Shown: positions 1 through 5,330, counted from the first letter of the stretch. The stretch: DNA of 5,928 bases from Anaerolineales bacterium UBA3071 (GCA_002366755.1 DFBV01000158.1:1-5928); one strand, 5' to 3'. Translations and numbers: made by a program. The notes: a model not told the origin generated them from the sequence alone.

Positions 1-189
1 CTTCGGCTGGCGCAGGTGGACGGTGTGCTTCAAGAAGTCCAGCCTCTCAATGGTCCCCCGCACCAGTTTCTGCTCGCCTAGCAGCGTGACCAGCAGCCAG
101 GCATCGCCCTCGGGCTGTACCAGCACCACGTCCGGCAGGATCTCTTCTTCCTGACCGTTCGTTCTCACGTAGACTGTGGCTTCACACAT
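1..189 (-). CDS. cooT: CooT-family nickel-binding protein (3' end just outside window)
   Basis: The reading frame runs leftward from ATG at 187-189 to the window edge without a stop, giving 63 residues. The protein begins MCEATVYV and contains EEILPDVVLVQPEGD, then LVTLLGEQKLVRGTIERLDF, a small beta-rich fold typical of the CooT family. Family members are about 60-70 residues, so the stop should lie just beyond the edge. Rhodospirillum CooT is a homodimer that binds nickel through the N-terminal Cys2, present here, and helps mature carbon monoxide dehydrogenase. Many family members sit outside CODH clusters and their exact role is unknown. A strong ribosome binding site, GGAGG, lies 7 nt before the ATG and fixes the start. 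It follows DUF3842 on the same strand after a 163-nt gap that holds a terminator-like hairpin. The symbol is by family only. Confidence 0.85.
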   Translation of the reverse strand, partial: MCEATVYVRTNGQEEEILPDVVLVQPEGDAWLLVTLLGEQKLVRGTIERLDFLKHTVHLRQPK

Positions 190-201
190 CGCTTCGCCTC
201 C

Positions 202-250
202 AAACAGAAAAGATCACCCATGCCCGGGCTTCAGGCCCGCCGCGGTGATC
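202..250 (-). terminator. Nested hairpin plus U-tract before cooT: terminator or attenuator
   Basis: Read on the minus strand, GATCACC (244-250) pairs with GGTGATC (212-218), a 7-bp outer stem. Inside it CGGGC (235-239) pairs with GCCCG (225-229) around a 5-nt loop. The outer stem is followed at once by TTTTCTGTTT (202-211). This is the layout of an intrinsic terminator, and it ends about 12 nt before the cooT ATG, with the ribosome binding site directly after the U-tract. It could end the DUF3842 transcript, or act as an attenuator in the cooT leader. I recognise no known riboswitch class in the leader. Confidence 0.5.
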
Positions 251-273
251 TTCATGATCAGGTACATCATTTC

Positions 274-299
274 ATGCTACGAACGAATGCTACGAACGA
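274..299. repeat. Perfect 13-bp tandem duplication
   Basis: ATGCTACGAACGA occurs twice head to tail (274-286 and 287-299) in the gap between the DUF3842 gene and cooT. It lies upstream of the terminator-like hairpin in the cooT leader. It could be a simple slippage duplication or a pair of protein-binding half-sites. Its minus-strand form, with TTCGTAGCAT, resembles the ATTCGTG repeat found on the other side of the DUF3842 gene. Confidence 0.6.
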
Positions 300-352
300 T
301 ACGGCCCGCTTCATGCCAGCCGCCATCAAGATACCACAAGAGCCTCCCCTTG

Positions 353-796
353 TCAAGTGGAGGGGGGGAGTGTGCGCACGGGAGGCAGCCCCGCCTGCTC
401 CCGGATCGTGGCGATGGCCTTGCTGATCTGCTTGGTGAGGGGCTTCCACTCAATACCCACGATCTTGAAGCGGGGACCCCTGATGGGCAGAAGGAGTTTG
501 CATCCCCGCGCCCCGGCTATGGCCTCGGCGATGGCCGGAGTGATCTCCCCCATCATCGAGTTGGGCACGACCACGCCGATGGGGGCCAAGATGAAGTCCG
601 CATCGTTGATCGAAACCTCAATGGCGTTCTCACCGCTGGCGCCGCGGTTGGCTCTGGCCTTCATCATCTTCTCAGTGGCGACGGCGTTGGTGCCCAGCGC
701 CAGTATCTCCACGTCAAGAGGCAGCTCTTGTCTGAGCTGGGTCACGATCTGGGTGCCAATGCCTCCCCCCATGCCATCAATCACGGCTATGATCAT
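353..796 (-). CDS. DUF3842 family protein
   Basis: A 147-residue protein beginning MIIAVIDGMGGGIG, a nucleotide-binding-like beta strand followed by a glycine-rich loop (residues 8-14). It continues with LGTNAVAT (34-41), GASGENAI (52-59) and APIGVVVPNSMMGEITP (71-87). This pattern is that of the DUF3842 family of anaerobic bacteria, which is of unknown function; members are usually somewhat shorter, and the proline-rich tail here (138-147) is probably a lineage extension. The frame is open to an earlier ATG at 818-820, but AGGAGG lies about 10 nt before the ATG at 794-796 and nothing suitable lies before the other, so the shorter start is chosen. It sits between a Fur-family remnant and cooT on the same strand, suggesting a shared metal-related operon. 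The N-terminal loop suggests a Rossmann-like fold, but ligand and partners are not known. No membrane segment or signal peptide is visible. Confidence 0.88.
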   Translation of the reverse strand: MIIAVIDGMGGGIGTQIVTQLRQELPLDVEILALGTNAVATEKMMKARANRGASGENAIEVSINDADFILAPIGVVVPNSMMGEITPAIAEAIAGARGCKLLLPIRGPRFKIVGIEWKPLTKQISKAIATIREQAGLPPVRTLPPST

Positions 797-865
797 CTTA
801 CCCCGACCTCCTGGCCCCATCGTATCTTCAGTACCGGATACTTCTTCCCGGACACCTGAATCCTC

Positions 866-883
866 ATCACGAATAGCACGAAT
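866..883. repeat. Two near-identical 9-bp tandem units (ATTCGTG-type)
   Basis: ATCACGAAT (866-874) and AGCACGAAT (875-883) differ at one base. On the minus strand they read ATTCGTGCT then ATTCGTGAT. They lie just where Fur homology has been lost, between the Fur stub and the DUF3842 gene. From memory, similar ATTCGTG runs are scattered through intergenic DNA of Anaerolineae-like genomes, so this may be part of a dispersed repeat. A genome-wide count would decide. Confidence 0.4.
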
Positions 884-1010
884 GTGCGAGTTTTCGGAAA
901 GCAGGTCTAGGAGCGCTGTCGTGGACGGCCAGGAGGATCATATCTCGCTGCGGCGTCAAACGGTGTCCCTGCGCTCGCAGTCGGTCGAGCAGGTCATAGT
1001 GGTGGGTCAC
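867..1010 (-). pseudogene. N-terminal remnant of a Fur-family metal regulator
   Basis: A 47-codon frame starts with GTG (1008-1010), preceded by AAGGA with 6 nt spacing. It encodes VTHHYDLLDRLRAQGHRLTP followed by QRDMILLAVHDSA. The RLTPQR motif (residues 17-22) in the first helix region is the hallmark of Fur, Zur, PerR and Nur N-termini. A full Fur protein is about 130-150 residues and should continue into the recognition helix (SAEEIY-like) and then the metal-binding and dimer domain. Here homology stops at about residue 33, and the frame ends 14 codons later at TGA 867-869 after unrelated sequence containing the ATTCGTG repeat. No further Fur sequence appears before the DUF3842 gene. It therefore lacks the recognition helix and metal site and should be inactive. 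Its promoter, good start and operon position show that a Fur-type gene once headed the DUF3842-cooT operon. Confidence 0.7.
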
Positions 1011-1022
1011 GTCGTTTCCTTC

Positions 1023-1060
1023 TTGCAGAGCCTTTCACTTGCAGGTCTTTGCAAAAGCAA
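1023..1060. promoter_or_regulatory. Cluster of TTGCA half-sites, possible Fur/Nur-type operator
   Basis: TTGCAG (1023-1028), TTGCAG (1039-1044), TTGCAA (1049-1054) and GCAA (1057-1060) lie close together. Positions 1039-1054 form an inverted repeat, TTGCA then six bases then TGCAA. They cover the predicted start of leftward transcription, where a repressor would act. The Streptomyces nickel regulator Nur binds TTGCAA-N5-TTGCAA, as I recall it; here the best pair is TTGCAG-N4-TTGCAA. The assignment is inference from motif likeness and the nickel-related gene downstream. Confidence 0.35.
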
Positions 1061-1089
1061 ATTTACCACAAGTAGGGAATACCTGTCAA
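1060..1089 (-). promoter_or_regulatory. Leftward sigma70-type promoter for fur remnant-DUF3842-cooT
   Basis: On the minus strand TTGACA (1084-1089) is followed after 18 bp by TAAATT (1060-1065). The -35 matches the consensus fully and the -10 matches at four of six bases. Transcription would begin near 1053, about 43 nt before the Fur-stub GTG, and would read through all three leftward genes. Its -35 region is one arm of an inverted repeat with the rightward -35 at 1126. Confidence 0.45.
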
Positions 1090-1132
1090 ATCGGGCCTGA
1101 GAGAAGCCCGACTTGGCTCTATGAGTTGACAG
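1083..1132. repeat. Inverted repeat of -35 boxes around a small stem-loop
   Basis: CTGTCAA (1083-1089) and TTGACAG (1126-1132) form a 7-bp inverted repeat. Between them TCGGGC (1091-1096) and GCCCGA (1106-1111) form a second stem with a 9-nt loop. The outer arms are the -35 boxes of the two divergent promoters. The inner stem has no T-run after it, so it is not a convincing terminator; it may be an operator, or chance. Confidence 0.45.
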
Positions 1133-1153
1133 CCCGGCGAGAGCGTGTATACT
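1126..1153 (+). promoter_or_regulatory. Sigma70-type promoter of the two-component operon
   Basis: TTGACA (1126-1131) and TATACT (1148-1153) are separated by 16 bp, eleven of twelve bases matching the consensus. Transcription should begin near 1160, leaving a leader of about 30 nt before the kinase ATG. The 8-bp palindrome CTACGTAG (1152-1159) overlaps the end of the -10 box and could be a binding site. Confidence 0.8.
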
Positions 1154-1189
1154 ACGTAGAGAACGGGCGACTTCAGACTGGAATCTATC

Positions 1190-2440
1190 ATGAACCGCGA
1201 TCCGTATCCACTTATCCCCGGTGGCATTGACCACGTGTTGCTGGTCCTGCGCTGGCTGGCGCTGGTGCTGGCCGTTGGCCTGTCCTTCATTGACCGCTCG
1301 GCGGAAGGGGTGTTCGTTGGCATTTTCCCCTTGGCCGGCGGCATAGCGGCCTACAACCTGGCAGTCCTGTTTCTTCCCCGTCTCCTGTCCTGGCTGCGCC
1401 AGCCGTTTAACGTGCTGGCCCTGGACGGTCTAGTGGCCACGCTGGCGGTGTATCTGAACGGCGGCTATCATAGCGCCTTCTTTATCCTGTATGTCTTCGT
1501 CATGATCTCCGCCGCCTTTCGCCTGAGCGTGATGTCCAGTCTGCTGTTGGCTAACTTGGTCGTTTTTCTGTACGTTGTCGCCTGTTTGCTCAATCCGGCC
1601 AGGCTGGGCGCGTTGGAAGCAACCTACCTTGTGGGCACCAAACTGACGCTGTTGCTGATCGTCGCCTTGCTCTCATCTCTTCTGCTGGAACAACTCCGCC
1701 GCGAACAGGAGGAGACTGCCCGCGAGCGGGCATTGGCCGAAGCGCAGGCTACCTTTGCTTCGGTCGTGTCACACGAACTGCGCACGCCGCTGACTTGCAT
1801 CAAGACTTCTGTTGACTTACTGCAAGCGGCCGGGCCCCAGGATGCCGACGAGAGCCGCCGCGAGCTGGTGCAGACCATCGCCGATCACACGGCACGGCTG
1901 GAATCGCTGATCAGCGAGTTGCTCCAAGTCACCCGCCTGGAGACCGAGCAGGTCACGCTCACCCGCCAGCCGACGGACCTGGCACTCTTTCTACGCCGTG
2001 TAGCAGGCTCGTTCAGACCGTTGCTGGTGACCAAGGCCCAGACATTCGAGTTGCATTTGGCCGAGGGACTGCCGCACGTCTGGGTGGACCGCGCACGCGT
2101 CGAGCAAATCACTGGCAATCTGCTCTCCAATGCCATCAAGTTCACACCGCGCGGCGGGCACATCCGACTGGCGCTGCGGAAGAACAGCGACCTGCTGGCG
2201 GTGTCGGTGCGTGACGATGGCCCCGGCATCCCGCCCGACGAGCAGGCGCGTATCTTCGACAAATTCTACGTCGGACGCGGCCGGCGGACAATGGCCGGGG
2301 TGGGGTTGGGGTTGGGATTGTACATCGCCCGCCAGTTGGTCGAGTTGCACGGCGGGCGTATCACGGTGAAAAGCGCGCCGGGGCAGGGCAGCACCTTCAC
2401 CTTCACCATTCCCATTAAAGCAGACGTGACTGAAGTGTGA
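1190..2440 (+). CDS. Membrane sensor histidine kinase
   Basis: A 416-residue protein with a hydrophobic N-terminal half of about six transmembrane helices (roughly residues 13-33, 42-63, 73-90, 95-110, 113-134 and 148-166). A short charged linker (167-190) leads to the HisKA domain, with motif SHELRTP and phosphorylated His195. The ATPase domain follows: N-box NLLSNAIKFTP (310-320), G1 box DDGPGIP (342-348), F-box IFDKFY (355-360) and G2 box GVGLGLGL (370-377), so all catalytic parts are present. There is no large external domain, HAMP or PAS; the signal is probably sensed within or at the membrane. The signal itself cannot be read from the sequence. It would pass phosphate to the regulator encoded 28 nt downstream. 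The ribosome binding site is weak (only TGGA-like bases ahead of the ATG), although the promoter is strong. The likely site is the inner membrane with the catalytic part in the cytoplasm. Confidence 0.93.
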   Translation: MNRDPYPLIPGGIDHVLLVLRWLALVLAVGLSFIDRSAEGVFVGIFPLAGGIAAYNLAVLFLPRLLSWLRQPFNVLALDGLVATLAVYLNGGYHSAFFILYVFVMISAAFRLSVMSSLLLANLVVFLYVVACLLNPARLGALEATYLVGTKLTLLLIVALLSSLLLEQLRREQEETARERALAEAQATFASVVSHELRTPLTCIKTSVDLLQAAGPQDADESRRELVQTIADHTARLESLISELLQVTRLETEQVTLTRQPTDLALFLRRVAGSFRPLLVTKAQTFELHLAEGLPHVWVDRARVEQITGNLLSNAIKFTPRGGHIRLALRKNSDLLAVSVRDDGPGIPPDEQARIFDKFYVGRGRRTMAGVGLGLGLYIARQLVELHGGRITVKSAPGQGSTFTFTIPIKADVTEV

Positions 2441-2468
2441 GAGGCAACACATTTGGGAGTTTTGGATT

Positions 2469-3155
2469 ATGAGATTGCTGATCGTTGACGAGGAACCAGG
2501 CGTGGTCAAGGTGGTGCGGGCAGCTTTTCGCGCCCAGGAGCCAGGCTGGGAAGTGTTGGCCGCAAGCAACGGTCCGGAGGCCTTGGAGATGATCGATCGC
2601 CAGCGGCCTGACCTGGTGTTGCTGGATGTGTCCCTGCCGGGGATGGATGGGTTCAGCATATTGCGCGAGTTGCGCCGCTTCTCCGACGTGTCGGTGATCA
2701 TGCTGACCGTGTGCGACGACGAGATCAGCAAGGTGAGTGGGCTGGAGCTGGGAGCCGATGACTACGTCACCAAGCCCTTTGGCTATCTGGAACTGGTGGC
2801 CCGTGCGCGAGCCGTGCTGCGCCGTGCTGAGGGGCTGCCCCTGGCACACGAGGAGCCATTTGTTTGCGGTGATATGCGGGTGGACTTCAGCGCGCGGCAG
2901 GTGACGGTCGGCGGACGACCGGTGGCCTTGACCAACACCGAATATCGGTTGCTGTATCACCTGGTGCGCAACGCCGGCCGGCCGATGAGTCACGAGTCCT
3001 TGCTGGCCCGCGTGTGGGGTCATGAATACATTGACGAGATCAACTACATCAAAGTATACATCAGCCGGCTGCGGGCCAAGATCGAACCCGACCCTCAGCA
3101 TCCACAGTACATCCTCACTGAGTACGGCTTCGGCTACAGTTTCCGCGCCCCTTGA
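2469..3155 (+). CDS. OmpR/PhoB-family response regulator
   Basis: A 228-residue cytoplasmic DNA-binding regulator. The receiver domain (about 1-118) has the acidic cluster D7-E8-E9, phosphate-accepting Asp53 in LLDVSLPGMDG, Thr80 in MLTV and Lys102 in VTKPFG, all as expected for an active receiver. The winged-helix output domain (about 130-227) shows ALTNTEYRLLYHLVRNAG, LLARVWG and the recognition-helix stretch INYIKVYISRLRAKIE, ending in the usual YGFGYSF. Start ATG 2469 has GGGAG nine nt upstream. It follows the kinase by 28 nt on the same strand and is most likely its cognate partner, transcribed from the promoter at 1126. Targets are not visible; the kinase promoter region, with its inverted repeats, is a possible autoregulated site. 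It ends just before a strong hairpin that closes the operon. Confidence 0.95.
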   Translation: MRLLIVDEEPGVVKVVRAAFRAQEPGWEVLAASNGPEALEMIDRQRPDLVLLDVSLPGMDGFSILRELRRFSDVSVIMLTVCDDEISKVSGLELGADDYVTKPFGYLELVARARAVLRRAEGLPLAHEEPFVCGDMRVDFSARQVTVGGRPVALTNTEYRLLYHLVRNAGRPMSHESLLARVWGHEYIDEINYIKVYISRLRAKIEPDPQHPQYILTEYGFGYSFRAP

Positions 3156-3157
3156 AA

Positions 3158-3192
3158 GAGGCCTGACAGGTTTTCAGAACCTGTCAGGTCTT
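3158..3192 (+). terminator. Long perfect hairpin after the response regulator
   Basis: CCTGACAGGTT (3162-3172) pairs perfectly with AACCTGTCAGG (3178-3188) around the 5-nt loop TTCAG. Further G-U, G-C and A-T pairs extend the stem to about 15 bp. The T-run after it is poor (TCTTAAC), so it may stop transcription weakly, work in both directions, or protect the mRNA 3' end. From memory, palindromes of this ACCTGACAGGT type recur in Chloroflexota intergenic regions, so it may be one copy of a REP-like family. Confidence 0.6.
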
Positions 3193-3251
3193 AACTACCC
3201 AAACGTTGACCACTTTTTAACCCTTGTTTACCCCCTCTGATAACTTCTCCG

Positions 3252-3260
3252 TGCTATACT
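3252..3260 (+). promoter_or_regulatory. Extended -10 promoter for the small membrane protein and degV pair
   Basis: TG-C-TATACT (3252-3260) is an extended -10 element, with five of six core bases matching the consensus. No good -35 lies 16-18 bp upstream, as is usual for this class. Transcription would begin near 3267, giving a leader of about 95 nt before the ATG at 3361. The leader contains a small stem, GCAGG-GCTGA-CCTGC (about 3319-3333), but no recognisable riboswitch. Confidence 0.5.
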
Positions 3261-3360
3261 ATATTTGAGTGCAGCGCAAAGGATGTGTTGCATGTTGTGT
3301 GCTGTCTTGTGAAGCCATGCAGGGCTGACCTGCCGGCCAGTTCTTTGCAGCGAGGGTTTC

Positions 3361-3615
3361 ATGCGCCGATTGCGCTCCAGGATTACCGTCACTGTTCTGG
3401 TTATCGTGATGTTGCTCGGGGCAGCGGGCATCGTGGCCTTGCTGCACGAGCTGGCGCGCCACGCCCGGCGGTCGGCTCCATCTGGCGTGGTGGGAACTCT
3501 GCTCGTGGTGCTCGTCACGTTGGGCTTGACCGCCGTCGTTTTGGGCGTAGTCACGGCGAATCGCTTTCTGCGAGCCGGCTCGCGGCACGGTGGCCCACGG
3601 AGCAGAGGAAGGTGA
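3361..3615 (+). CDS. Small two-helix membrane protein, unknown function
   Basis: An 84-residue protein beginning MRRLRSRITVTVLVIVMLLG. Two clear hydrophobic segments (about 9-29 and 43-66) are separated by a short basic link (LARHARRSAPS). The tail is arginine- and glycine-rich (NRFLRAGSRHGG and beyond). Charges on the N-terminus, link and tail are all positive, so topology cannot be decided by the positive-inside rule. GAGGG precedes the ATG by 4 nt. The next gene begins 3 nt after its stop, and that gene's ribosome binding site lies within this gene's end, so the two are probably translationally coupled. I do not recognise the family. The link to two fatty-acid-binding proteins suggests a membrane anchor or partner for them, which is inference only. 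A different frame across the same DNA is open, but it lacks hydrophobic pattern and a convincing start. Confidence 0.7.
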   Translation: MRRLRSRITVTVLVIVMLLGAAGIVALLHELARHARRSAPSGVVGTLLVVLVTLGLTAVVLGVVTANRFLRAGSRHGGPRSRGR

Positions 3616-3618
3616 AGG

Positions 3619-4485
3619 ATGCGTAAAGTTGCCGTCATCACCGATTCGTCGGCTGACCTGCCGCCGGAATTGATCGCACGCCATCACATCATCGTCGTGC
3701 CGCTGCTGCTACACTGGGACGGACACGAGTATCGTGATGGGGTAGACATGATGCCCGGTGAACTCTACCGTCGTCTGCGTCTGGCAACGAACGGCAGGCT
3801 GCCCAAAACCTCCACGCCGTCCGTGGGCGATTTCGTCCGCGCTTATGCCCGCGCGGCCCAGGGAGCACAGGCGGTGGTATCGATCCACCTCTCGAGCGAG
3901 CTGAGTGGCACCTACCGGGTGGCCCATGCGGCCAGCGACTTGGTGGACGTGCCGGTCCAGGTGCTGGATTGCCGCACTGCCGCCATGGGCTGCGGGTTCG
4001 CTGTGCTGGAAGCCGCACGAGCGGCCGAGGCCGGTGCCGACGTGGAGCAGGTGCTGGAGCGTGCCCGCCAGATTGCCCGGCGCGCCCGCCTGTACGTCAC
4101 GCTGGACACGCTGAGCTACCTGCACCGGGGCGGGCACGTGCCGGCCATCGCCTCCGTCGCTGGCAGCCTGCTCAGAATCTGTCCTATCCTCACCGTCGAA
4201 AACGGCCCGGCCCAATTAGCCGAACTGCCGCGCACTCGCCGAAGGGCCGTGGCTCGCCTGCTGGCACGGATGGACGAGGAGATCAAGGCCCGCCCGGTGC
4301 ACGCGGCGGTGATGCACGCCGACGTGCTGGACGAGGCCGAGGCCCTGCGACGGGAGGTGGCGGCACGCTTCGACTGCCGCGAGCTGTTCACCACTGACTT
4401 TACGCCGGTGATGGGGGCACATACCGGACCGGGATTGCTGGGTGTGGCCTGGTGGAGTGAAGAAAGAAGGGGAGAACAACCATGA
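3619..4485 (+). CDS. DegV family fatty-acid-binding protein (FakB-like), first copy
   Basis: A 288-residue cytoplasmic protein of normal DegV length. Family motifs in order: VAVITDSSADLPPEL (4-18), KTSTPS (63-68), HLSSELSGTYR (90-100), LDCRTAAMGCG (116-126), YLHRGGHV (167-174), LLRICPILTVENG (184-196) and MGAHTGPGLLGV (265-276). In FakB proteins the acyl chain is buried and its carboxylate is held by a Thr of the TS-x-PS motif, a Ser of the SSxLSGT motif and a C-terminal His; here these are the 64-66 Thr/Ser cluster, Ser92/93 and His268. FakB presents bound fatty acid to the kinase FakA, giving acyl phosphate for phospholipid synthesis. No FakA-like gene is in the window. AGGAAGG just upstream gives a strong ribosome binding site. 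It overlaps degV2 by 4 nt. The arginine-rich stretch PRTRRRAVARLLAR (204-217) is a variable region in the family. Confidence 0.92.
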   Translation: MRKVAVITDSSADLPPELIARHHIIVVPLLLHWDGHEYRDGVDMMPGELYRRLRLATNGRLPKTSTPSVGDFVRAYARAAQGAQAVVSIHLSSELSGTYRVAHAASDLVDVPVQVLDCRTAAMGCGFAVLEAARAAEAGADVEQVLERARQIARRARLYVTLDTLSYLHRGGHVPAIASVAGSLLRICPILTVENGPAQLAELPRTRRRAVARLLARMDEEIKARPVHAAVMHADVLDEAEALRREVAARFDCRELFTTDFTPVMGAHTGPGLLGVAWWSEERRGEQP

Positions 4486-5330
4486 GTACGGTGGCCATCG
4501 TCACCGATTCGGCGGCTAATCTGCCAGACGAACTGGTGAAGCAGTATGCTATTCGCGTGCTGCCGCTCAAAATCATCTGGCAGGGCCAGGTTCTGCAAGA
4601 TGGGATTGACCTGAGCGGTCAGGCATTCTACCGCCGGCTGGCGGAGGATAACTACACTCCCAGTACCTCAGCCGTCTCCACCGGTGAGTTTCTGGAGACG
4701 TTCCGCAGCCTGCGGGAAAGACACGACGCCGTGGTCGCCATCCTGCTGGCTTGCGAGTTGAGTGCCAACTACGAATCGGCCATGATCGCACAGCAGATGT
4801 TGGACGATCCGAACGTGCGAGTGATGGACAGCCGCACGGCGGCGATGGCCCAGGGGTTCGTCGCGTTGGAGGCAGCCCGCACGGCGCAAACCGGCGCACC
4901 GGTGGAGGAAGTTGTCGCCCGTGCGCAGGCGTTTATCCCGCGTGTGCACGTGTTTGGCGCCGTAGAGACGTTGGAATACCTGCGGCGTGGCGGGCGCATT
5001 GGCGCGGCATCGGCGTTCCTGGGTTCCATGCTGCAGATCAAACCGATTGTCGGTATCCCACCTGGCAACGGCTCGGTGGTGGGTCTGGAACGACCACGTA
5101 CTTGGAAGCGGGCCATAACGCAGATGCTCGACCTGGTAGCTGAGCAGGTGGGCGACCAAGCACTCCACGTCGCCGTCGGGCACGGCGGCCACCCAGAAGC
5201 CGCACGTACGTTCAGCGACGATCTGATGCGTCGCTTCGATGTACGTGAGCATTACATCACCTATTTCACGCCGGTTATGGGCGCGCATGCCGGGCCGATA
5301 TTGGCCGCGTCATTTTACTCCGAGAATTAG
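4482..5330 (+). CDS. DegV family fatty-acid-binding protein, second copy with altered ligand motif
   Basis: A 282-residue protein alignable with its upstream neighbour along the whole length: VAIVTDSAANLPDEL (4-18), TSAVSTGEF (62-70), LLACELSANYESA (88-100), DSRTAAMAQGF (116-126), YLRRGGRIGAAS (166-177), LQIKPIVGI (184-192) and VMGAHAGPILAASF (265-278). The start overlaps the previous stop as ATGA, with AAGGGGAG 7 nt upstream, so the two are co-translated. Compared with copy one, the TSTPS motif reads TSAVS and SSELSGT reads ACELSAN, so the serine expected to touch the carboxylate is Ala90/Cys91 and the Gly-Thr pair is Ala-Asn. His269 is kept. It may bind a different chain or head group, or have become a regulatory partner. 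The two copies are clearly divergent and not a recent duplication. Cytoplasmic; no signal peptide. Confidence 0.92.
   Translation: MSTVAIVTDSAANLPDELVKQYAIRVLPLKIIWQGQVLQDGIDLSGQAFYRRLAEDNYTPSTSAVSTGEFLETFRSLRERHDAVVAILLACELSANYESAMIAQQMLDDPNVRVMDSRTAAMAQGFVALEAARTAQTGAPVEEVVARAQAFIPRVHVFGAVETLEYLRRGGRIGAASAFLGSMLQIKPIVGIPPGNGSVVGLERPRTWKRAITQMLDLVAEQVGDQALHVAVGHGGHPEAARTFSDDLMRRFDVREHYITYFTPVMGAHAGPILAASFYSEN

Noticed and set aside
190..352. A known riboswitch (NiCo, ZTP, SAM, fluoride) in the cooT leader.
   Set aside because: None of the conserved core motifs of these classes could be found by eye; only the terminator-like hairpin is supported.
793..867. A 24-codon minus-strand frame (MRIQVSGKKYPVLKIRWGQE and so on) joining the Fur stub stop (TGATG) to the DUF3842 start (ATGA).
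   Set aside because: The end-to-end overlaps are neat, but it has no ribosome binding site of its own, no recognisable family and lies in repeat-like intergenic DNA; not called as a gene.
176..1100. Long plus-strand frames (227 and 247 residues) over the DUF3842 region.
   Set aside because: They are antisense shadows of the DUF3842 gene, which has family motifs and a ribosome binding site; the plus frames have proline/arginine/serine-rich low-quality composition.
1091..1120. Stem TCGGGC/GCCCGA as a terminator between divergent units.
   Set aside because: No T-run on either strand and it lies between divergent promoters, where no transcript needs to end; kept only as a possible operator element.
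3285..3626. A 113-residue plus frame overlapping the small membrane protein gene.
   Set aside because: Its composition is that of an out-of-frame translation and it would overlap the degV start; the 84-residue frame has two clear hydrophobic helices and better spacing.
3709..5288. Several long minus-strand frames (up to 206 residues) opposite the two degV genes.
   Set aside because: Shadow frames caused by high GC content; the plus strand carries complete DegV motifs throughout.
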